64,000 bases of DNA from Terriglobia bacterium (GTDB lineage: Bacteria; Acidobacteriota; Terriglobia; Terriglobales; Acidobacteriaceae): positions 124,001 through 188,000 of the forward strand of contig JAIQFC010000002.1 in the NCBI GenBank assembly GCA_020073465.1, written 5' to 3'. Every line of letters begins with the position of its first letter. The first letter of the stretch is position 1. Under the pieces are notes generated by a model. It made no database searches. It saw only the letters and a program-made list of their open reading frames with translations, and was not told the DNA's origin. Positions 8,588-17,657 of this stretch are shown here, piece after piece. A program made the translations under genes and the position numbers.

Positions 8588-11500
8588 ATGAAATCTCATC
8601 GTGGGTTGTTGCGGATCGTGCTGTTGGTAGTGACTTTTTGTGGAGCGGCCTGGGCCCAGGACACCGGCTCCATTACTGGGACGGTGAAAGATCCTACGGG
8701 GGCGGCGGTTCCCAACGCTGATGTTGTGGTCACCAGTCCCGACCACGGGATCAACCGGCACACCGTCACGAACAGCAGCGGCGATTACAACGAGTCGGCC
8801 TTGCCGGGCGGAACCTACGACGTGATCGTAACGGTACCAGGCTTCAAGAAGTATCAAGCCAAAGGCGTGAAGCTGGACGTGGCGGAGAAGGCTCGCGTCG
8901 ACGTCACCCTGCAGGTCGGTGCGGCCACAACCGAGGTGCTGGTTGAGGGCACTGAGGTGGCGCAGGTAGAAACCCAGTCCTCCGAGCTTGCCGGCACGGT
9001 GACGGGAAAAGAAATCTCGCAGCTCGAACTGAACGGCCGCAACTTCACGCAACTGGTGACGCTGACGCCTGGGGTCAGCAACCAGACCGGGCAGGATGAA
9101 GGCACGGTCGGTGTCTACGGGAACGTGAGCTACAGCATGAATGGAGGCCGCGTTGAGTACAACAACTGGGAACTGGACGGCGGCGACAACATGGACAACG
9201 GCAGCAACTCCACGTTGAACGTCTATCCCAGCATTGAGGCGATTGCTGAGTTTAAGGTTCTCACTTCGAACTACGGGGCGCAGTACGGACGCAACGGTTC
9301 AGGCACGGTGGAAGTCGAGACGAAGTCCGGAACCAGGCAATTTCACGGAAATGTCTACGAGTTCGTGCGCAACGACGCCTTCAATTCGCCCGCATGGTTC
9401 CAGGGCGGTGCCGTCCCGACCTACAAGAAGAACGACTACGGATACACCTTCGGCGGACCGATTTACATCCCAGGACACTTCAACAAGGACAAGCAGAAGA
9501 CGTTCTTTTTCTGGTCTGAGGAATGGCGCAAGGACCTGGTTCCGGGGCAGACGTTCAACCAACCGGTTCCATCATTGGCTGAGCGTGGCGGTGATTTCAC
9601 GGACCTCTGCGTTCCGGAAGCCGGTCCGGATTGCCCCACCGACCCGCGGACTGGTCTTCCATTTGACGGCAGCCTGGGTCCTCTCACGGTTGATCCGGCC
9701 GCTACTGCGTTGTTGGGGATGATTCCTGAGCCGACTGGAGCGGGCGCATCTACCTGTATTCCTGGGGATGCCACCAATCCTTGCTTCTTCAACTCATCCC
9801 CGGCCCAGATGACAAACTGGCGCGAAGAACTGATTCGTGTCGACCACAACTTCAGCGACAAAATTCGCGCCACCTTCCGCTATATCCACGACTCATGGCA
9901 AACCGAGACAGCGGTTCCGTTGTGGACCAACCAGGGGAGTTTCCCGACTGTCGGCACCGCGTTTAAGGGGCCCGGCGTAAGTCTGGTCGCCCGTCTCACT
10001 GCCAGTGTCTCCCCTACACTCTTGAACGAATTCGTATTCAGCTACACAGTCGATCACATCATTCTCAATAACACCGGGAACTGGAAGCGGCCCGCGGACT
10101 TCAGCACCGTCTTCCACGATCTGTTTCCGGGAAATGGCGGGGGTGTTTTGCCGGGTATCAACTTGGTCGATCCAGCCGGTGTTTACGGTGACTTTGGCCA
10201 GGATGCTGGGTACATTCCCAACGGGATCTATAACTCAAATCCCACCTACACCTACCGCGACAACTTGAACAAGATCATAGGCAAGCACAATCTGCAGATG
10301 GGCGTCTACATGGCGTTTGCCCAGAAGAACGAGTTTGGCGGCGAATTGGCGGCGGGATCCTACCCAGGCTATCTGACGTTCGATCCCAACAGTTTGGCAA
10401 CTACCAGTTGCACGACGCAGCTCTGTACTACGGGCAATCCGTTTGCCGATCTGCTTGTCGGGAACATAGCCAGCTTCGGACAGCAAGACCATTTGCTCAA
10501 GTACTACAACCGCTACAAGCTGTTTGAACCCTACTTCCAGGACGACTGGCGTATCACGAACCGCTTGACACTCAACTTGGGCATACGCATCAGCGGCTAT
10601 GAGACCTATCGGGAAAAGCAGAAGCAAGCCTTCAACTTCGATCCAGCTCACTACATCGCGGGCCAGACGAGCGTGAACACGGATGACACCGTCAATTTCC
10701 TCACGGTTGATGGATCGACCCCTAGTGTCACAAATCTTCCCAATGGCATCGTGCAGTGCGGGGTGACCTCCGGAGTGCCGGACGGCTGCATGAAGCCTCA
10801 CTGGTTTAATCCCGCCCCACGAATCGGATTTGCCTGGGACCCGTTTGGCAACGGCAAGTGGGCCATCCGCGGCGGATACGGCATCTTCTTCGAGCACACC
10901 AACGGCAACGAGGCCAACACCGAATCTCTAGAGAATTCTCCACCGCTGGCGACTACGGTTCAGCAAACCAAAATCGCTGGATACACCAGCATTGGAGGCA
11001 GCGGCGGAGGACCCGCGCCGCAGTTCCCGCTCAATGTGAATTCAGTGCCCGACAAAGTCAATTGGCCCTACATGCAGCAGTGGCACCTTGATGTACAGCA
11101 TGACATTGCGCACAACACGGTCGGCACCATTTCCTATGTGGGCAGCAAAGGTACCCATCTCACTCGTCAGAGCGATATGAACCAGTTACTACCGACTCCT
11201 CTGAGCCAGAATCCGTACAAACTGGGCGAGGCGATCGGTGCGAATGACTGCGGTCCTGTTGACCCCATCACTGGAGCGTTCCCGACGGACGCAAACGGCG
11301 TTCCTACTCAGGCGACAACCCCCAGCGGAGTCCCAGTGCCGTACGGTGGGCTGGGCGTGATGAGTCCGGCCGTTAACTTGGGAGTCTCTGCCTGCAACAC
11401 GCTGGCTGACCTGTTCCGTCCATTTCCCGGTTACGGAACCATTACCAAGCTGGAATTGGAGTCTTCTTCCATCTACCACGCACTGCAGGCCTCCCTGCGG

Positions 11501-12178
11501 CGCAGCGTGGGCCAACTCACTCTGAGTGCGGCCTACACCTGGAGCCACTCGATCGACGACTCTTCCGACCGCGGGGATGGCAGCTTAGTAAATTCGTATG
11601 ACTTCACTTCCAACCGCGCCAGTTCGACCTTCGATCAGCGGCATATCTTCAACTTCAGTTACGTGTGGGACGTACCGTTCTTCAGGGGAAATGGACTCAG
11701 CCATACTCTCCTGGGTGGATGGCAGTTCTCGGGAATCGTGGGCATCTCGACGGGAACTCCGTTCAGCGTGCTCACCTCTAACGATAATGCGGGCGTGGCG
11801 GCCGGGGTTGGTTCGGGTGCGCGTGCTGACATTATCGGCAACCCAAACACGGGCTTCACCAAGGCTGGCGCTGCGGACCTGGGGCCGCTGTGGTACAACC
11901 CCGCCGCCTATGCGGCCCCGCAAGGGTTGACCTTCGGCAACTCCGGGCGAGACAGCCTACGCAATCTGCGCCGCACCAACTTCGACATGGCCTTGTTCAA
12001 ACACTTCCAGATCAGGGAGAGGTTGGCCTTCGAATTCCGCGCAGAAGCCTTCAACGTGTTCAACCACACCGAGTGGAGTGGCTTCGCCAGCACCACGATC
12101 AGCGACAGCAACTTCCTTTTCCTCAACAGCGTGCACAACGCGCGCATCCTGCAGCTGGGTGCGAAACTGATGTTCTAG
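8588..12178 (+). CDS. Oar-like TonB-dependent outer-membrane receptor
   Basis: 1196-residue outer-membrane protein. A signal peptide (LLRIVLLVVTFCGAAWAQ) is followed at about 22-110 by a carboxypeptidase-regulatory-like/CNA-B beta domain (GSITGTVKDPTGAAVPNADV). A plug domain lies at about 115-235 (ELNGRNFTQLVTLTPGV, then GAQYGRNGSGTVEVETKSGT), and a very long beta-barrel runs to the C-terminus, ending in the outer-membrane signature GAKLMF with a terminal Phe. This architecture is the Oar/SusC-like class that is expanded in Acidobacteria, thought to take up large glycans or peptides. No SusD-like partner is adjacent. A GGGGAG site precedes the ATG. The neighbouring LacI regulator suggests a carbohydrate-related substrate, which is inference. 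Confidence 0.93.
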   Translation: MKSHRGLLRIVLLVVTFCGAAWAQDTGSITGTVKDPTGAAVPNADVVVTSPDHGINRHTVTNSSGDYNESALPGGTYDVIVTVPGFKKYQAKGVKLDVAEKARVDVTLQVGAATTEVLVEGTEVAQVETQSSELAGTVTGKEISQLELNGRNFTQLVTLTPGVSNQTGQDEGTVGVYGNVSYSMNGGRVEYNNWELDGGDNMDNGSNSTLNVYPSIEAIAEFKVLTSNYGAQYGRNGSGTVEVETKSGTRQFHGNVYEFVRNDAFNSPAWFQGGAVPTYKKNDYGYTFGGPIYIPGHFNKDKQKTFFFWSEEWRKDLVPGQTFNQPVPSLAERGGDFTDLCVPEAGPDCPTDPRTGLPFDGSLGPLTVDPAATALLGMIPEPTGAGASTCIPGDATNPCFFNSSPAQMTNWREELIRVDHNFSDKIRATFRYIHDSWQTETAVPLWTNQGSFPTVGTAFKGPGVSLVARLTASVSPTLLNEFVFSYTVDHIILNNTGNWKRPADFSTVFHDLFPGNGGGVLPGINLVDPAGVYGDFGQDAGYIPNGIYNSNPTYTYRDNLNKIIGKHNLQMGVYMAFAQKNEFGGELAAGSYPGYLTFDPNSLATTSCTTQLCTTGNPFADLLVGNIASFGQQDHLLKYYNRYKLFEPYFQDDWRITNRLTLNLGIRISGYETYREKQKQAFNFDPAHYIAGQTSVNTDDTVNFLTVDGSTPSVTNLPNGIVQCGVTSGVPDGCMKPHWFNPAPRIGFAWDPFGNGKWAIRGGYGIFFEHTNGNEANTESLENSPPLATTVQQTKIAGYTSIGGSGGGPAPQFPLNVNSVPDKVNWPYMQQWHLDVQHDIAHNTVGTISYVGSKGTHLTRQSDMNQLLPTPLSQNPYKLGEAIGANDCGPVDPITGAFPTDANGVPTQATTPSGVPVPYGGLGVMSPAVNLGVSACNTLADLFRPFPGYGTITKLELESSSIYHALQASLRRSVGQLTLSAAYTWSHSIDDSSDRGDGSLVNSYDFTSNRASSTFDQRHIFNFSYVWDVPFFRGNGLSHTLLGGWQFSGIVGISTGTPFSVLTSNDNAGVAAGVGSGARADIIGNPNTGFTKAGAADLGPLWYNPAAYAAPQGLTFGNSGRDSLRNLRRTNFDMALFKHFQIRERLAFEFRAEAFNVFNHTEWSGFASTTISDSNFLFLNSVHNARILQLGAKLMF

Positions 12179-12199
12179 TTGTTCGGAGGAAGAACTCGA

Positions 12200-12235
12200 A
12201 ATCCCGGCCTCGTAACGAGGCCGGGATTCTTTTTT
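12200..12235 (+). terminator. Rho-independent terminator of the TonB receptor gene
   Basis: A perfect 13-bp stem, AATCCCGGCCTCG (12200-12212) with CGAGGCCGGGATT (12216-12228), has a TAA loop and is followed by CTTTTTT. It begins 22 bases after the receptor stop codon and separates it from the convergent gene. Confidence 0.93.
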
Positions 12236-12261
12236 GCTTTGAGAACTGCGAACTGCTCTCC

Positions 12262-13461
12262 TCACCCCACCTGTGCGTGCTGTGGCATCGCCACCGCTTC
12301 CAGTGCGTGCTCCAGATCCGCAATCAAGTCGTCGGCGTTCTCGATTCCCACCGAAAGCCGGATCATCTGCTCGGTGACGCCCATCTTCTTGCGATGTTCG
12401 GGCTCGATCATGGCGTGCGAGGTGAGCACGGGGATCGAGACCAGCGATTCCACTCCGCCCAGGCTGGGAGCCAGGGTGAACAGGCGCATGGATTCGCTGA
12501 CGCGGCGGGCGTCTTCGCCGGTGCCCTCGACTTCAAAGGTGACCATGCCGCCGCCGCCGCGCATCTGCGAGCGGGCGATCGCGTACTGGGGATGGTCCTT
12601 CAAGAACGGATAATGCACGCTGCGCACCTTGGCGTGCTGTGAGAGGTACTCGGCCACGCGGAGCGCGTTGTTGTTCTGCCGGTCTACGCGCACGGCGAGC
12701 GTCTTCAATCCACGGATCAGCATCCAGGAGGCGTGCGGGTCCATGCAGTTGCCGAGAGTCGTTCGGGTCGAGTGGATTTGCTCGATCAGGTCGCGGCGTC
12801 CGGCTACGACTCCGCAAATCAGGTCAGTATGACCGCCCAGGTACTTCGTCCCCGAATGCATGACCAGGTCGATGCCGTACTCGGACGGGTGCTGATTGAT
12901 GGGAGTGCCGAAGGTGCCGTCGATCATGCTCATCAGGTTGTGCTGCCGGGCAATGGCCGCGACTCGCTTGAGGTCCACGATCCGCAGGGTGGGATTGGTC
13001 GGCGACTCCAGATACAGCAGCTTCGTATTCGGGCGGATGGCGCGCTCGTGCTGGTCATAGTCGGTCGTATCCACAAATGTGGTGTCGATGCCGAGCTTGG
13101 GCAGCCATTGCGACAGGAACTTTGTGACGCCACCGTAAATATCCCGCTGCGCGACGATGTGATCTCCGGCCTTCAGCAGGGCTAGGAGCGTGGTCGTGAT
13201 GGCGCCCATGCCGGAAGCGAAAGTCAGTGCGGCGTCGACGCCTTCGAGTTCCGCGACGGTTTGCTCGGCCACCGTGTTGGTGGGATTGCCATAGCGCGTA
13301 TAAAAGCGGTCGGTCGGCGTGGCTCGGAGTTGCTCGTCGTTGTCGGTAACCTCGAATGTCGAAGTCTGATAAATCGGGGTGGCCAGGGGACCATTTTTCT
13401 TCTCGAGATCGGACCTGCCGCGTACAGCTTTAGTTTCGGGACGATGAGTGTTCCGCTTCAT
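12262..13461 (-). CDS. PLP-dependent Cys/Met metabolism enzyme (cystathionine gamma-synthase/lyase type)
   Basis: 399-residue enzyme of the Cys/Met-metabolism PLP family (cystathionine gamma-synthase, beta- and gamma-lyases, methionine gamma-lyase). Visible landmarks are FYTRYGNPT (substrate/cofactor contacts from the neighbouring subunit), FASGMGAITT, LLYLESPTNPTLRIVD, and SGTKYLGGH with the Schiff-base lysine. The length is normal for the family. In Gram-negative and acidobacterial genomes such enzymes make or break cystathionine in trans-sulfuration. Sequence reading alone does not separate synthase from lyase, so no gene symbol is given. It is convergent with the TonB receptor gene and starts at an ATG behind GAGG. 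Confidence 0.9.
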   Translation of the reverse strand: MKRNTHRPETKAVRGRSDLEKKNGPLATPIYQTSTFEVTDNDEQLRATPTDRFYTRYGNPTNTVAEQTVAELEGVDAALTFASGMGAITTTLLALLKAGDHIVAQRDIYGGVTKFLSQWLPKLGIDTTFVDTTDYDQHERAIRPNTKLLYLESPTNPTLRIVDLKRVAAIARQHNLMSMIDGTFGTPINQHPSEYGIDLVMHSGTKYLGGHTDLICGVVAGRRDLIEQIHSTRTTLGNCMDPHASWMLIRGLKTLAVRVDRQNNNALRVAEYLSQHAKVRSVHYPFLKDHPQYAIARSQMRGGGGMVTFEVEGTGEDARRVSESMRLFTLAPSLGGVESLVSIPVLTSHAMIEPEHRKKMGVTEQMIRLSVGIENADDLIADLEHALEAVAMPQHAQVG

Positions 13462-13556
13462 GGGAGCCTCGCTTCTGTTCAGGGTAACTGGGGGGAGTGA
13501 TCCGGGGCAAGCCGCCTAGACATAGGCCGTGCAGAATTCTCCTCGCGGCTGTAACG

Positions 13557-13612
13557 ATGCGCGCCAGATCCCTCGCTCCGCCTGAAAGACGGCTGCGCTC
13601 AGGATGACGCCA
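13557..13612. repeat. Dispersed intergenic repeat A, copy 1
   Basis: 56 bases (starting atgcgcgccagatccctcgc, ending aggatgacgcca) that recur at 26588-26643 with only two differences, in the same orientation. It is non-coding and lies in the divergent region between the PLP enzyme and the SDR gene. The internal CTCCGCCTGAAAGACGG and GCTCAGGATGACG segments look like a short miniature intergenic element. Confidence 0.88.
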
Positions 13613-13656
13613 ACGAAGTTGTCCGCCGGATTCGGGATTCTGAACGGCGCAGCATT

Positions 13657-13662
13657 TATAAT
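13657..13662 (+). promoter_or_regulatory. Consensus -10 box directly before the SDR gene
   Basis: A perfect TATAAT lies only 9 bases before the ATG at 13672, so transcription would begin at or within a few bases of the start codon. No ribosome-binding site fits between them. The -35 region is poor (gggatt at 17-base spacing). This suggests leaderless transcription or use of the in-frame ATG at 13678. Confidence 0.4.
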
Positions 13663-13671
13663 GCCTCGTTC

Positions 13672-14460
13672 ATGGACATGGGACTAAAAAACCGTGTCGC
13701 GCTGGTGGCGGCGTCGAGTCAGGGAATTGGGCGGGCGACGGCGGAAGCCTTCGCCGCTGAGGGCTGCCGCATCGCCATGTGCGCGCGGAATGAGCAGACA
13801 TTGCGGGCTGCGGCGGAAAAGATCAGGAAGCAGCACAACGTGGAGGTGCTCGCCGAGGCCCTCGACGTGACGGACGCAGGTGCGGTGGGCCGGTTCGTAG
13901 GCGCGGTGGCGGCTAAATTCGGAGGCATCGATATCTGCGTCACCAACGCGGGTGGACCGCCGGCCAAGGGGTTTCTGGCCTCCAGCCTGGAAGACTGGCA
14001 GCGCGCGCTGGAGTCCAACTTTCTCAGCACGGTGTACTTTGCGCGCGAGGTCATCCCCCACATGCAGCGCAAGCGCTGGGGACGCATCATTACGCTGACG
14101 TCGATCACGACCAAGCAGCCGGTGTCTGATCTTGTGCTGTCGAATGCGGTGCGCGCGGCAGTGGTCGGGCTGGTGAAGAGTCTCGCGAACGAGTTTGGTA
14201 AAGACGGAATTCTGGTGAATAACGTTGGGCCCGGCTTCACGGCGACGGATCGCTTGAAAGAGTTAGCCGCGGCGCGAAGTTCAGCCTCGGGCAAGAAGGA
14301 ACAGGAGATTTTCGACGGATGGGCTGCGGACGCGCCACTGAAGCGGCTGGGCGAGCCGCGGGAAGTGGCAGAGACGATTGTGTGGCTGGCTTCGGAGCGA
14401 GCTTCCTATATCACTGGCCAGACAGTGCTGGTGGACGGCGGCATGTACAAGGGTTTGTAG
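13672..14460 (+). CDS. SDR family protein with altered catalytic motif
   Basis: 262-residue Rossmann-fold short-chain dehydrogenase/reductase homologue. The nucleotide site is present (ASSQGIG at 14-20 and TNAGG at 91-95), as is the active-site Ser region (TLTSITT, Ser144). The usual YxxxK is replaced: aligning the conserved RAAVVGLVKSLANEFG helix puts Ser157 where Tyr should be and Arg161 where Lys should be. The C-terminal YITGQTVLVDGGMYKGL is typical. A subfamily of SDRs with this substitution exists in soil bacteria, but its reaction is not established to my knowledge. Either the chemistry differs or the protein only binds a ligand. The start could also be Met3. Confidence 0.88.
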   Translation: MDMGLKNRVALVAASSQGIGRATAEAFAAEGCRIAMCARNEQTLRAAAEKIRKQHNVEVLAEALDVTDAGAVGRFVGAVAAKFGGIDICVTNAGGPPAKGFLASSLEDWQRALESNFLSTVYFAREVIPHMQRKRWGRIITLTSITTKQPVSDLVLSNAVRAAVVGLVKSLANEFGKDGILVNNVGPGFTATDRLKELAAARSSASGKKEQEIFDGWAADAPLKRLGEPREVAETIVWLASERASYITGQTVLVDGGMYKGL

Positions 14461-14561
14461 AAAATGGTTTTGGGAAGGGCATGGCTTCGAGCCGTGCCGT
14501 TGAGACGCCTTAATCAGTCTCGGCTGTGGCCGCTGCAGGCAAACGGGGTTTTGGAGATTGC

Positions 14562-15749
14562 ATGAGATCGATTTCTTCACGAGTGTCGGTGATGAGCGGC
14601 GAGGGCGCACTCTCGGTGTTTGCCCGCGCGAAAGAGTTAGAAGCGCAGGGCCGTTCCATCATTCACCTCGAACTGGGAGAGCCGGATTTCCACCCCGGCA
14701 GGTCGGTTGTCGAGTCGGCAAGCAGAGCGCTGTCGGAAGGGAAGGACCGGTACTGCGCGGTGATTGGGGTACCAGCGCTTCGGGAAGAGATTGCTGCCTA
14801 CCTGAAACGGACTCGGAGCATCTCGGTTTCTCCTGCGAACATCGTGCTGGCGCCGGGTTGCAAGATCGCGCTGTTTCTGGCGATGATGGCGCTGCTGGAG
14901 CCAGGAGATGAAGTCCTGTATCCCGACCCGGGGTTTCCGGGGTATCCGTCAATCACGAGAGGTCTGGGCGCGGTGCCGATTCCCTTTGAGTTGGCGTCGA
15001 GGAATCACCTTCAGCCGGATCCGGCGGAAATTGCGGCGAAGATCACGCCGCGGACGCGCATGATTCTCACCAACTCTCCAGGGAATCCGACAGGAACGGT
15101 TTACCCAGACGACATTCAGCGCGCCATCGCCGAACTTGCGGTGAAGCACGACCTGTGGGTGCTCTCGGACGAAATCTATGCCCGTATTATTTTCGACGGA
15201 GAATACCTTTCCATGCTGCGGTATCCGGGCATGGCGGAGCGAACGCTCATCATTGACGGATTCTCTAAGAGCTTTGCCATGACGGGATGGCGGCTGGGAT
15301 ACACCGTCGCTCCGCCTGAGGTCGTGCCTGCGCTGGCGATGCTGGCGGTCAACAGTTATACCTGCGTGGCGGAATTCACGCAGTATGCCGCCATCGATGC
15401 CCTGCTTGATCGCGAGGGCACGACGCCGCGCATGGTCGGTGAATTCGCGCGCCGGCGTGAGCAGTTCGTTCGCGATCTGAATAGTGTTGCGGGCTTCCGC
15501 TGTGAGCCGCCGGAGGGAGCCTTTTATGCGTGGGTGGATATTACGGGGACGGGGATGACTGCTGAAGAAATCTGCCACATTCTGCTCGAAGACGCGGGCG
15601 TGGCGGCGATCCCCGGTGCGGCCTTCGGTCCGGCAGGGAAGGACTTTGTACGCTTCTCGTTCGCATCGTCGACGGCAACGCTGAAGGAAGCAGTGGAGCG
15701 GATTATGAAGGTGTCGACGATGTGGCAGGGAGCGCCAGCGGGCAGGTAG
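14562..15749 (+). CDS. Class I/II pyridoxal-phosphate aminotransferase
   Basis: 395-residue fold-type I aminotransferase of the aspartate/alanine/aromatic group. Landmarks are HLELGEPDFH, NSPGNPTGTVY, SDEIYARIIFDG and GFSKSFAMTGWRLGY with the PLP lysine, plus the C-terminal VRFSFASS region with the carboxylate-binding Arg. The ATG at 14562 has GGAG seven bases upstream and matches the family N-terminus (VSVMSGEGALSVFARAKEL). It follows the SDR gene on the same strand. The amino donor and keto-acid cannot be fixed from sequence; an aspartate or branched/aromatic role is possible. Confidence 0.92.
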   Translation: MRSISSRVSVMSGEGALSVFARAKELEAQGRSIIHLELGEPDFHPGRSVVESASRALSEGKDRYCAVIGVPALREEIAAYLKRTRSISVSPANIVLAPGCKIALFLAMMALLEPGDEVLYPDPGFPGYPSITRGLGAVPIPFELASRNHLQPDPAEIAAKITPRTRMILTNSPGNPTGTVYPDDIQRAIAELAVKHDLWVLSDEIYARIIFDGEYLSMLRYPGMAERTLIIDGFSKSFAMTGWRLGYTVAPPEVVPALAMLAVNSYTCVAEFTQYAAIDALLDREGTTPRMVGEFARRREQFVRDLNSVAGFRCEPPEGAFYAWVDITGTGMTAEEICHILLEDAGVAAIPGAAFGPAGKDFVRFSFASSTATLKEAVERIMKVSTMWQGAPAGR

Positions 15750-15804
15750 CCGTCGCACCAAGACGGCGACGTTTTCTTGAGACGCCAAAAGGAATAGATC
15801 TTCT

Positions 15805-17151
15805 ATGAAACGACTCTCTGGTTGGTTATGTGGAGCAATTCTCGCTGTGCTCGCAGGTCTCTCGAATCTCGCCGCCGCCCAGGCTCGTCCGTTTCCCGGG
15901 CCGGATGTGCAGCAGATTTACCAGCGACTGCTGCCCCAGATCGAAAAGATTCCCGCGTTTGATCATCATGCGCATCCCGGCTTCGCCGATGATCCGGATG
16001 TCGATGCCATGGCTGCTCCGCCCAATGCCAGCGAAGCCTTGCGCACGCGGGATGACAATCCCGAACTGGCGGCGGCGGCCAAGGCCTTGTTCGGATACCC
16101 CTACAACGATCTGTCCCCTGAGCATGCGAAATGGCTGCTTGACAGGAAAACTGAGGTAAAGAAGCAGAACCCGGGCCCGGCTTACTTCAACGCCATCCTG
16201 GACAAGATCAATATCGAAAGCTCGGTCGCCAACCGCGCGATGATGCCGGACTATCTCGATGCCAAGCGCTTTCCCTGGGTTTTCTTTGCCGACGCCTTCA
16301 TGTGGCCCTTCGACAATGAGCGCGAGACAGCGCGCAACGCTGACGAAGGTGTGTTCATTCCGTTGCAGGAAAAAATGCTGCATCGTTGGATGCAGCAGGT
16401 GAACGTCAGCAAGTTGCCTGCACGTTTTGGCGATTACCTGAAATTCATCAGCCGGGTTCTCGAGGATAACGACAAAAAGGGCGGCATCGCAATGAAGTTC
16501 GAAGTCGCCTACTTTCGTCCGATGACCTTTGGGGATCCCTCCCGCCAGCAGGTGGAGGATATCTACGAGCGCTACGTCTCCGGCGGGATTCCGAGCGAGA
16601 AGGAATATCGCGCATTTCAGGACTACATTTTCCGCTACCTGATTCTGGAGGGCGGGCGCCTACACCTGCCGGTGCACATTCACACCGCCGTTGGAATTGG
16701 CGACTACTTCAACCTTAGCCAGAGCAACATTATGAGCCTGGAAAGCGTCCTGCGCGACCCGCGCTATGCCGCGACGACGTTCGTAATGATTCACGGAGGC
16801 TATCCGCTGGAGCGGGAGGCGATCTGGCTGGCGGCCATGAAGAACGTCTACCTGGATTCATCGTTCGGGGAGTTGGCTCAATATCCTTCTGCGTTTAAAG
16901 GAACGCTCAAGATGTGGCTGGAGACTTTTCCCGACAAGATCACGTTCGGCACCGACTGCTTCCCGTACAATCAAGTTCTGGGTGCGGAAGAGAGCTACTG
17001 GCTGGGCGCGGAGTCATCCCGCGTCGCCCTGGCCGCAGCGCTGGCCGAGATGGTCTCGGAGGGAGAGATCAACGAAGCTCGTGCTCTCGAGCTGGCCCAT
17101 GCCTACCTGCATGACACAGCAGTGAAGTTGTACGGCGGCAGGGTGCACTGA
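15805..17151 (+). CDS. Exported amidohydrolase (amidohydrolase-2 type)
   Basis: 448-residue TIM-barrel metal-dependent hydrolase with an N-terminal signal peptide (LCGAILAVLAGLSNLAAAQA). Metal-ligand motifs are visible in order: FDHHAHPG (about 52-59), HIHTAVG (about 290), MIHGGYP (about 328) and FGTDCFP (about 380). This is the order seen in amidohydrolase-2 enzymes, which include decarboxylases and hydrolases of aromatic or lactone substrates. An AAAGGAA site precedes the ATG. Export to the periplasm is less usual for this family. It is followed 24 bases later by a cupin gene. Substrate unknown. Confidence 0.88.
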   Translation: MKRLSGWLCGAILAVLAGLSNLAAAQARPFPGPDVQQIYQRLLPQIEKIPAFDHHAHPGFADDPDVDAMAAPPNASEALRTRDDNPELAAAAKALFGYPYNDLSPEHAKWLLDRKTEVKKQNPGPAYFNAILDKINIESSVANRAMMPDYLDAKRFPWVFFADAFMWPFDNERETARNADEGVFIPLQEKMLHRWMQQVNVSKLPARFGDYLKFISRVLEDNDKKGGIAMKFEVAYFRPMTFGDPSRQQVEDIYERYVSGGIPSEKEYRAFQDYIFRYLILEGGRLHLPVHIHTAVGIGDYFNLSQSNIMSLESVLRDPRYAATTFVMIHGGYPLEREAIWLAAMKNVYLDSSFGELAQYPSAFKGTLKMWLETFPDKITFGTDCFPYNQVLGAEESYWLGAESSRVALAAALAEMVSEGEINEARALELAHAYLHDTAVKLYGGRVH

Positions 17152-17175
17152 AGCCTAGGTAGAGAAACTACGTTT

Positions 17176-17646
17176 ATGGCGAAAACGAAACCGAAATCGA
17201 AATCCAGAAGTTCCGCCCGCAAGAAGAAGAATGCAGCGTCTCATTCGCGTGCCCAGCGTGCCGTTACCAAGCACGCAGCATCGCCGGCCGCGCTGCAATA
17301 CATTCCATGGAAAACCGTGGAACTCGAGGACCTCAATCCGTTGCTGCAGCGCCAGTTCGTGGTCGGGCAGGAAATCATGCTGGCGCGGGTGCTGCTGAAG
17401 AAAGGCTGCATCGTGCCGGAGCACAGCCATCACAATGAGCAGCTGACTTACATCCTAGAAGGGGCGCTCAAGTTCTGGATTGATGGCAAGGAAATCGTGG
17501 TCAACGCGGGCGAAGTGCTTTGCATTCCGGCGCACATGCCGCACAAGGCGGAAGCGCTCGAAGATACCGTGGACCTGGATGTCTTCAATCCTCCGCGCGC
17601 CGACTGGATCAATAAGACCGACCAATATCTACGGGGCCACAAGTAG
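17176..17646 (+). CDS. Cupin domain protein with basic N-terminal tail
   Basis: 156-residue protein. Residues 1-40 are a Lys/Arg/Ser-rich tail (KTKPKSKSRSSARKKKNAAS) reminiscent of a disordered nucleic-acid-binding extension. Residues 45-150 form a single cupin with metal-binding motif 1 EHSHHNEQLTYILEG and motif 2 CIPAHMPHKAEALE. Cupins bind a divalent metal through the His/Glu residues and serve as isomerases, dioxygenases or sensors; the activity here is unknown. It lies between the amidohydrolase gene and thrC on the same strand, 11 bases before thrC, so co-transcription is likely. The start could be a downstream codon if the basic tail is not real. Confidence 0.88.
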   Translation: MAKTKPKSKSRSSARKKKNAASHSRAQRAVTKHAASPAALQYIPWKTVELEDLNPLLQRQFVVGQEIMLARVLLKKGCIVPEHSHHNEQLTYILEGALKFWIDGKEIVVNAGEVLCIPAHMPHKAEALEDTVDLDVFNPPRADWINKTDQYLRGHK

Positions 17647-17657
17647 ATTTGAATCTC

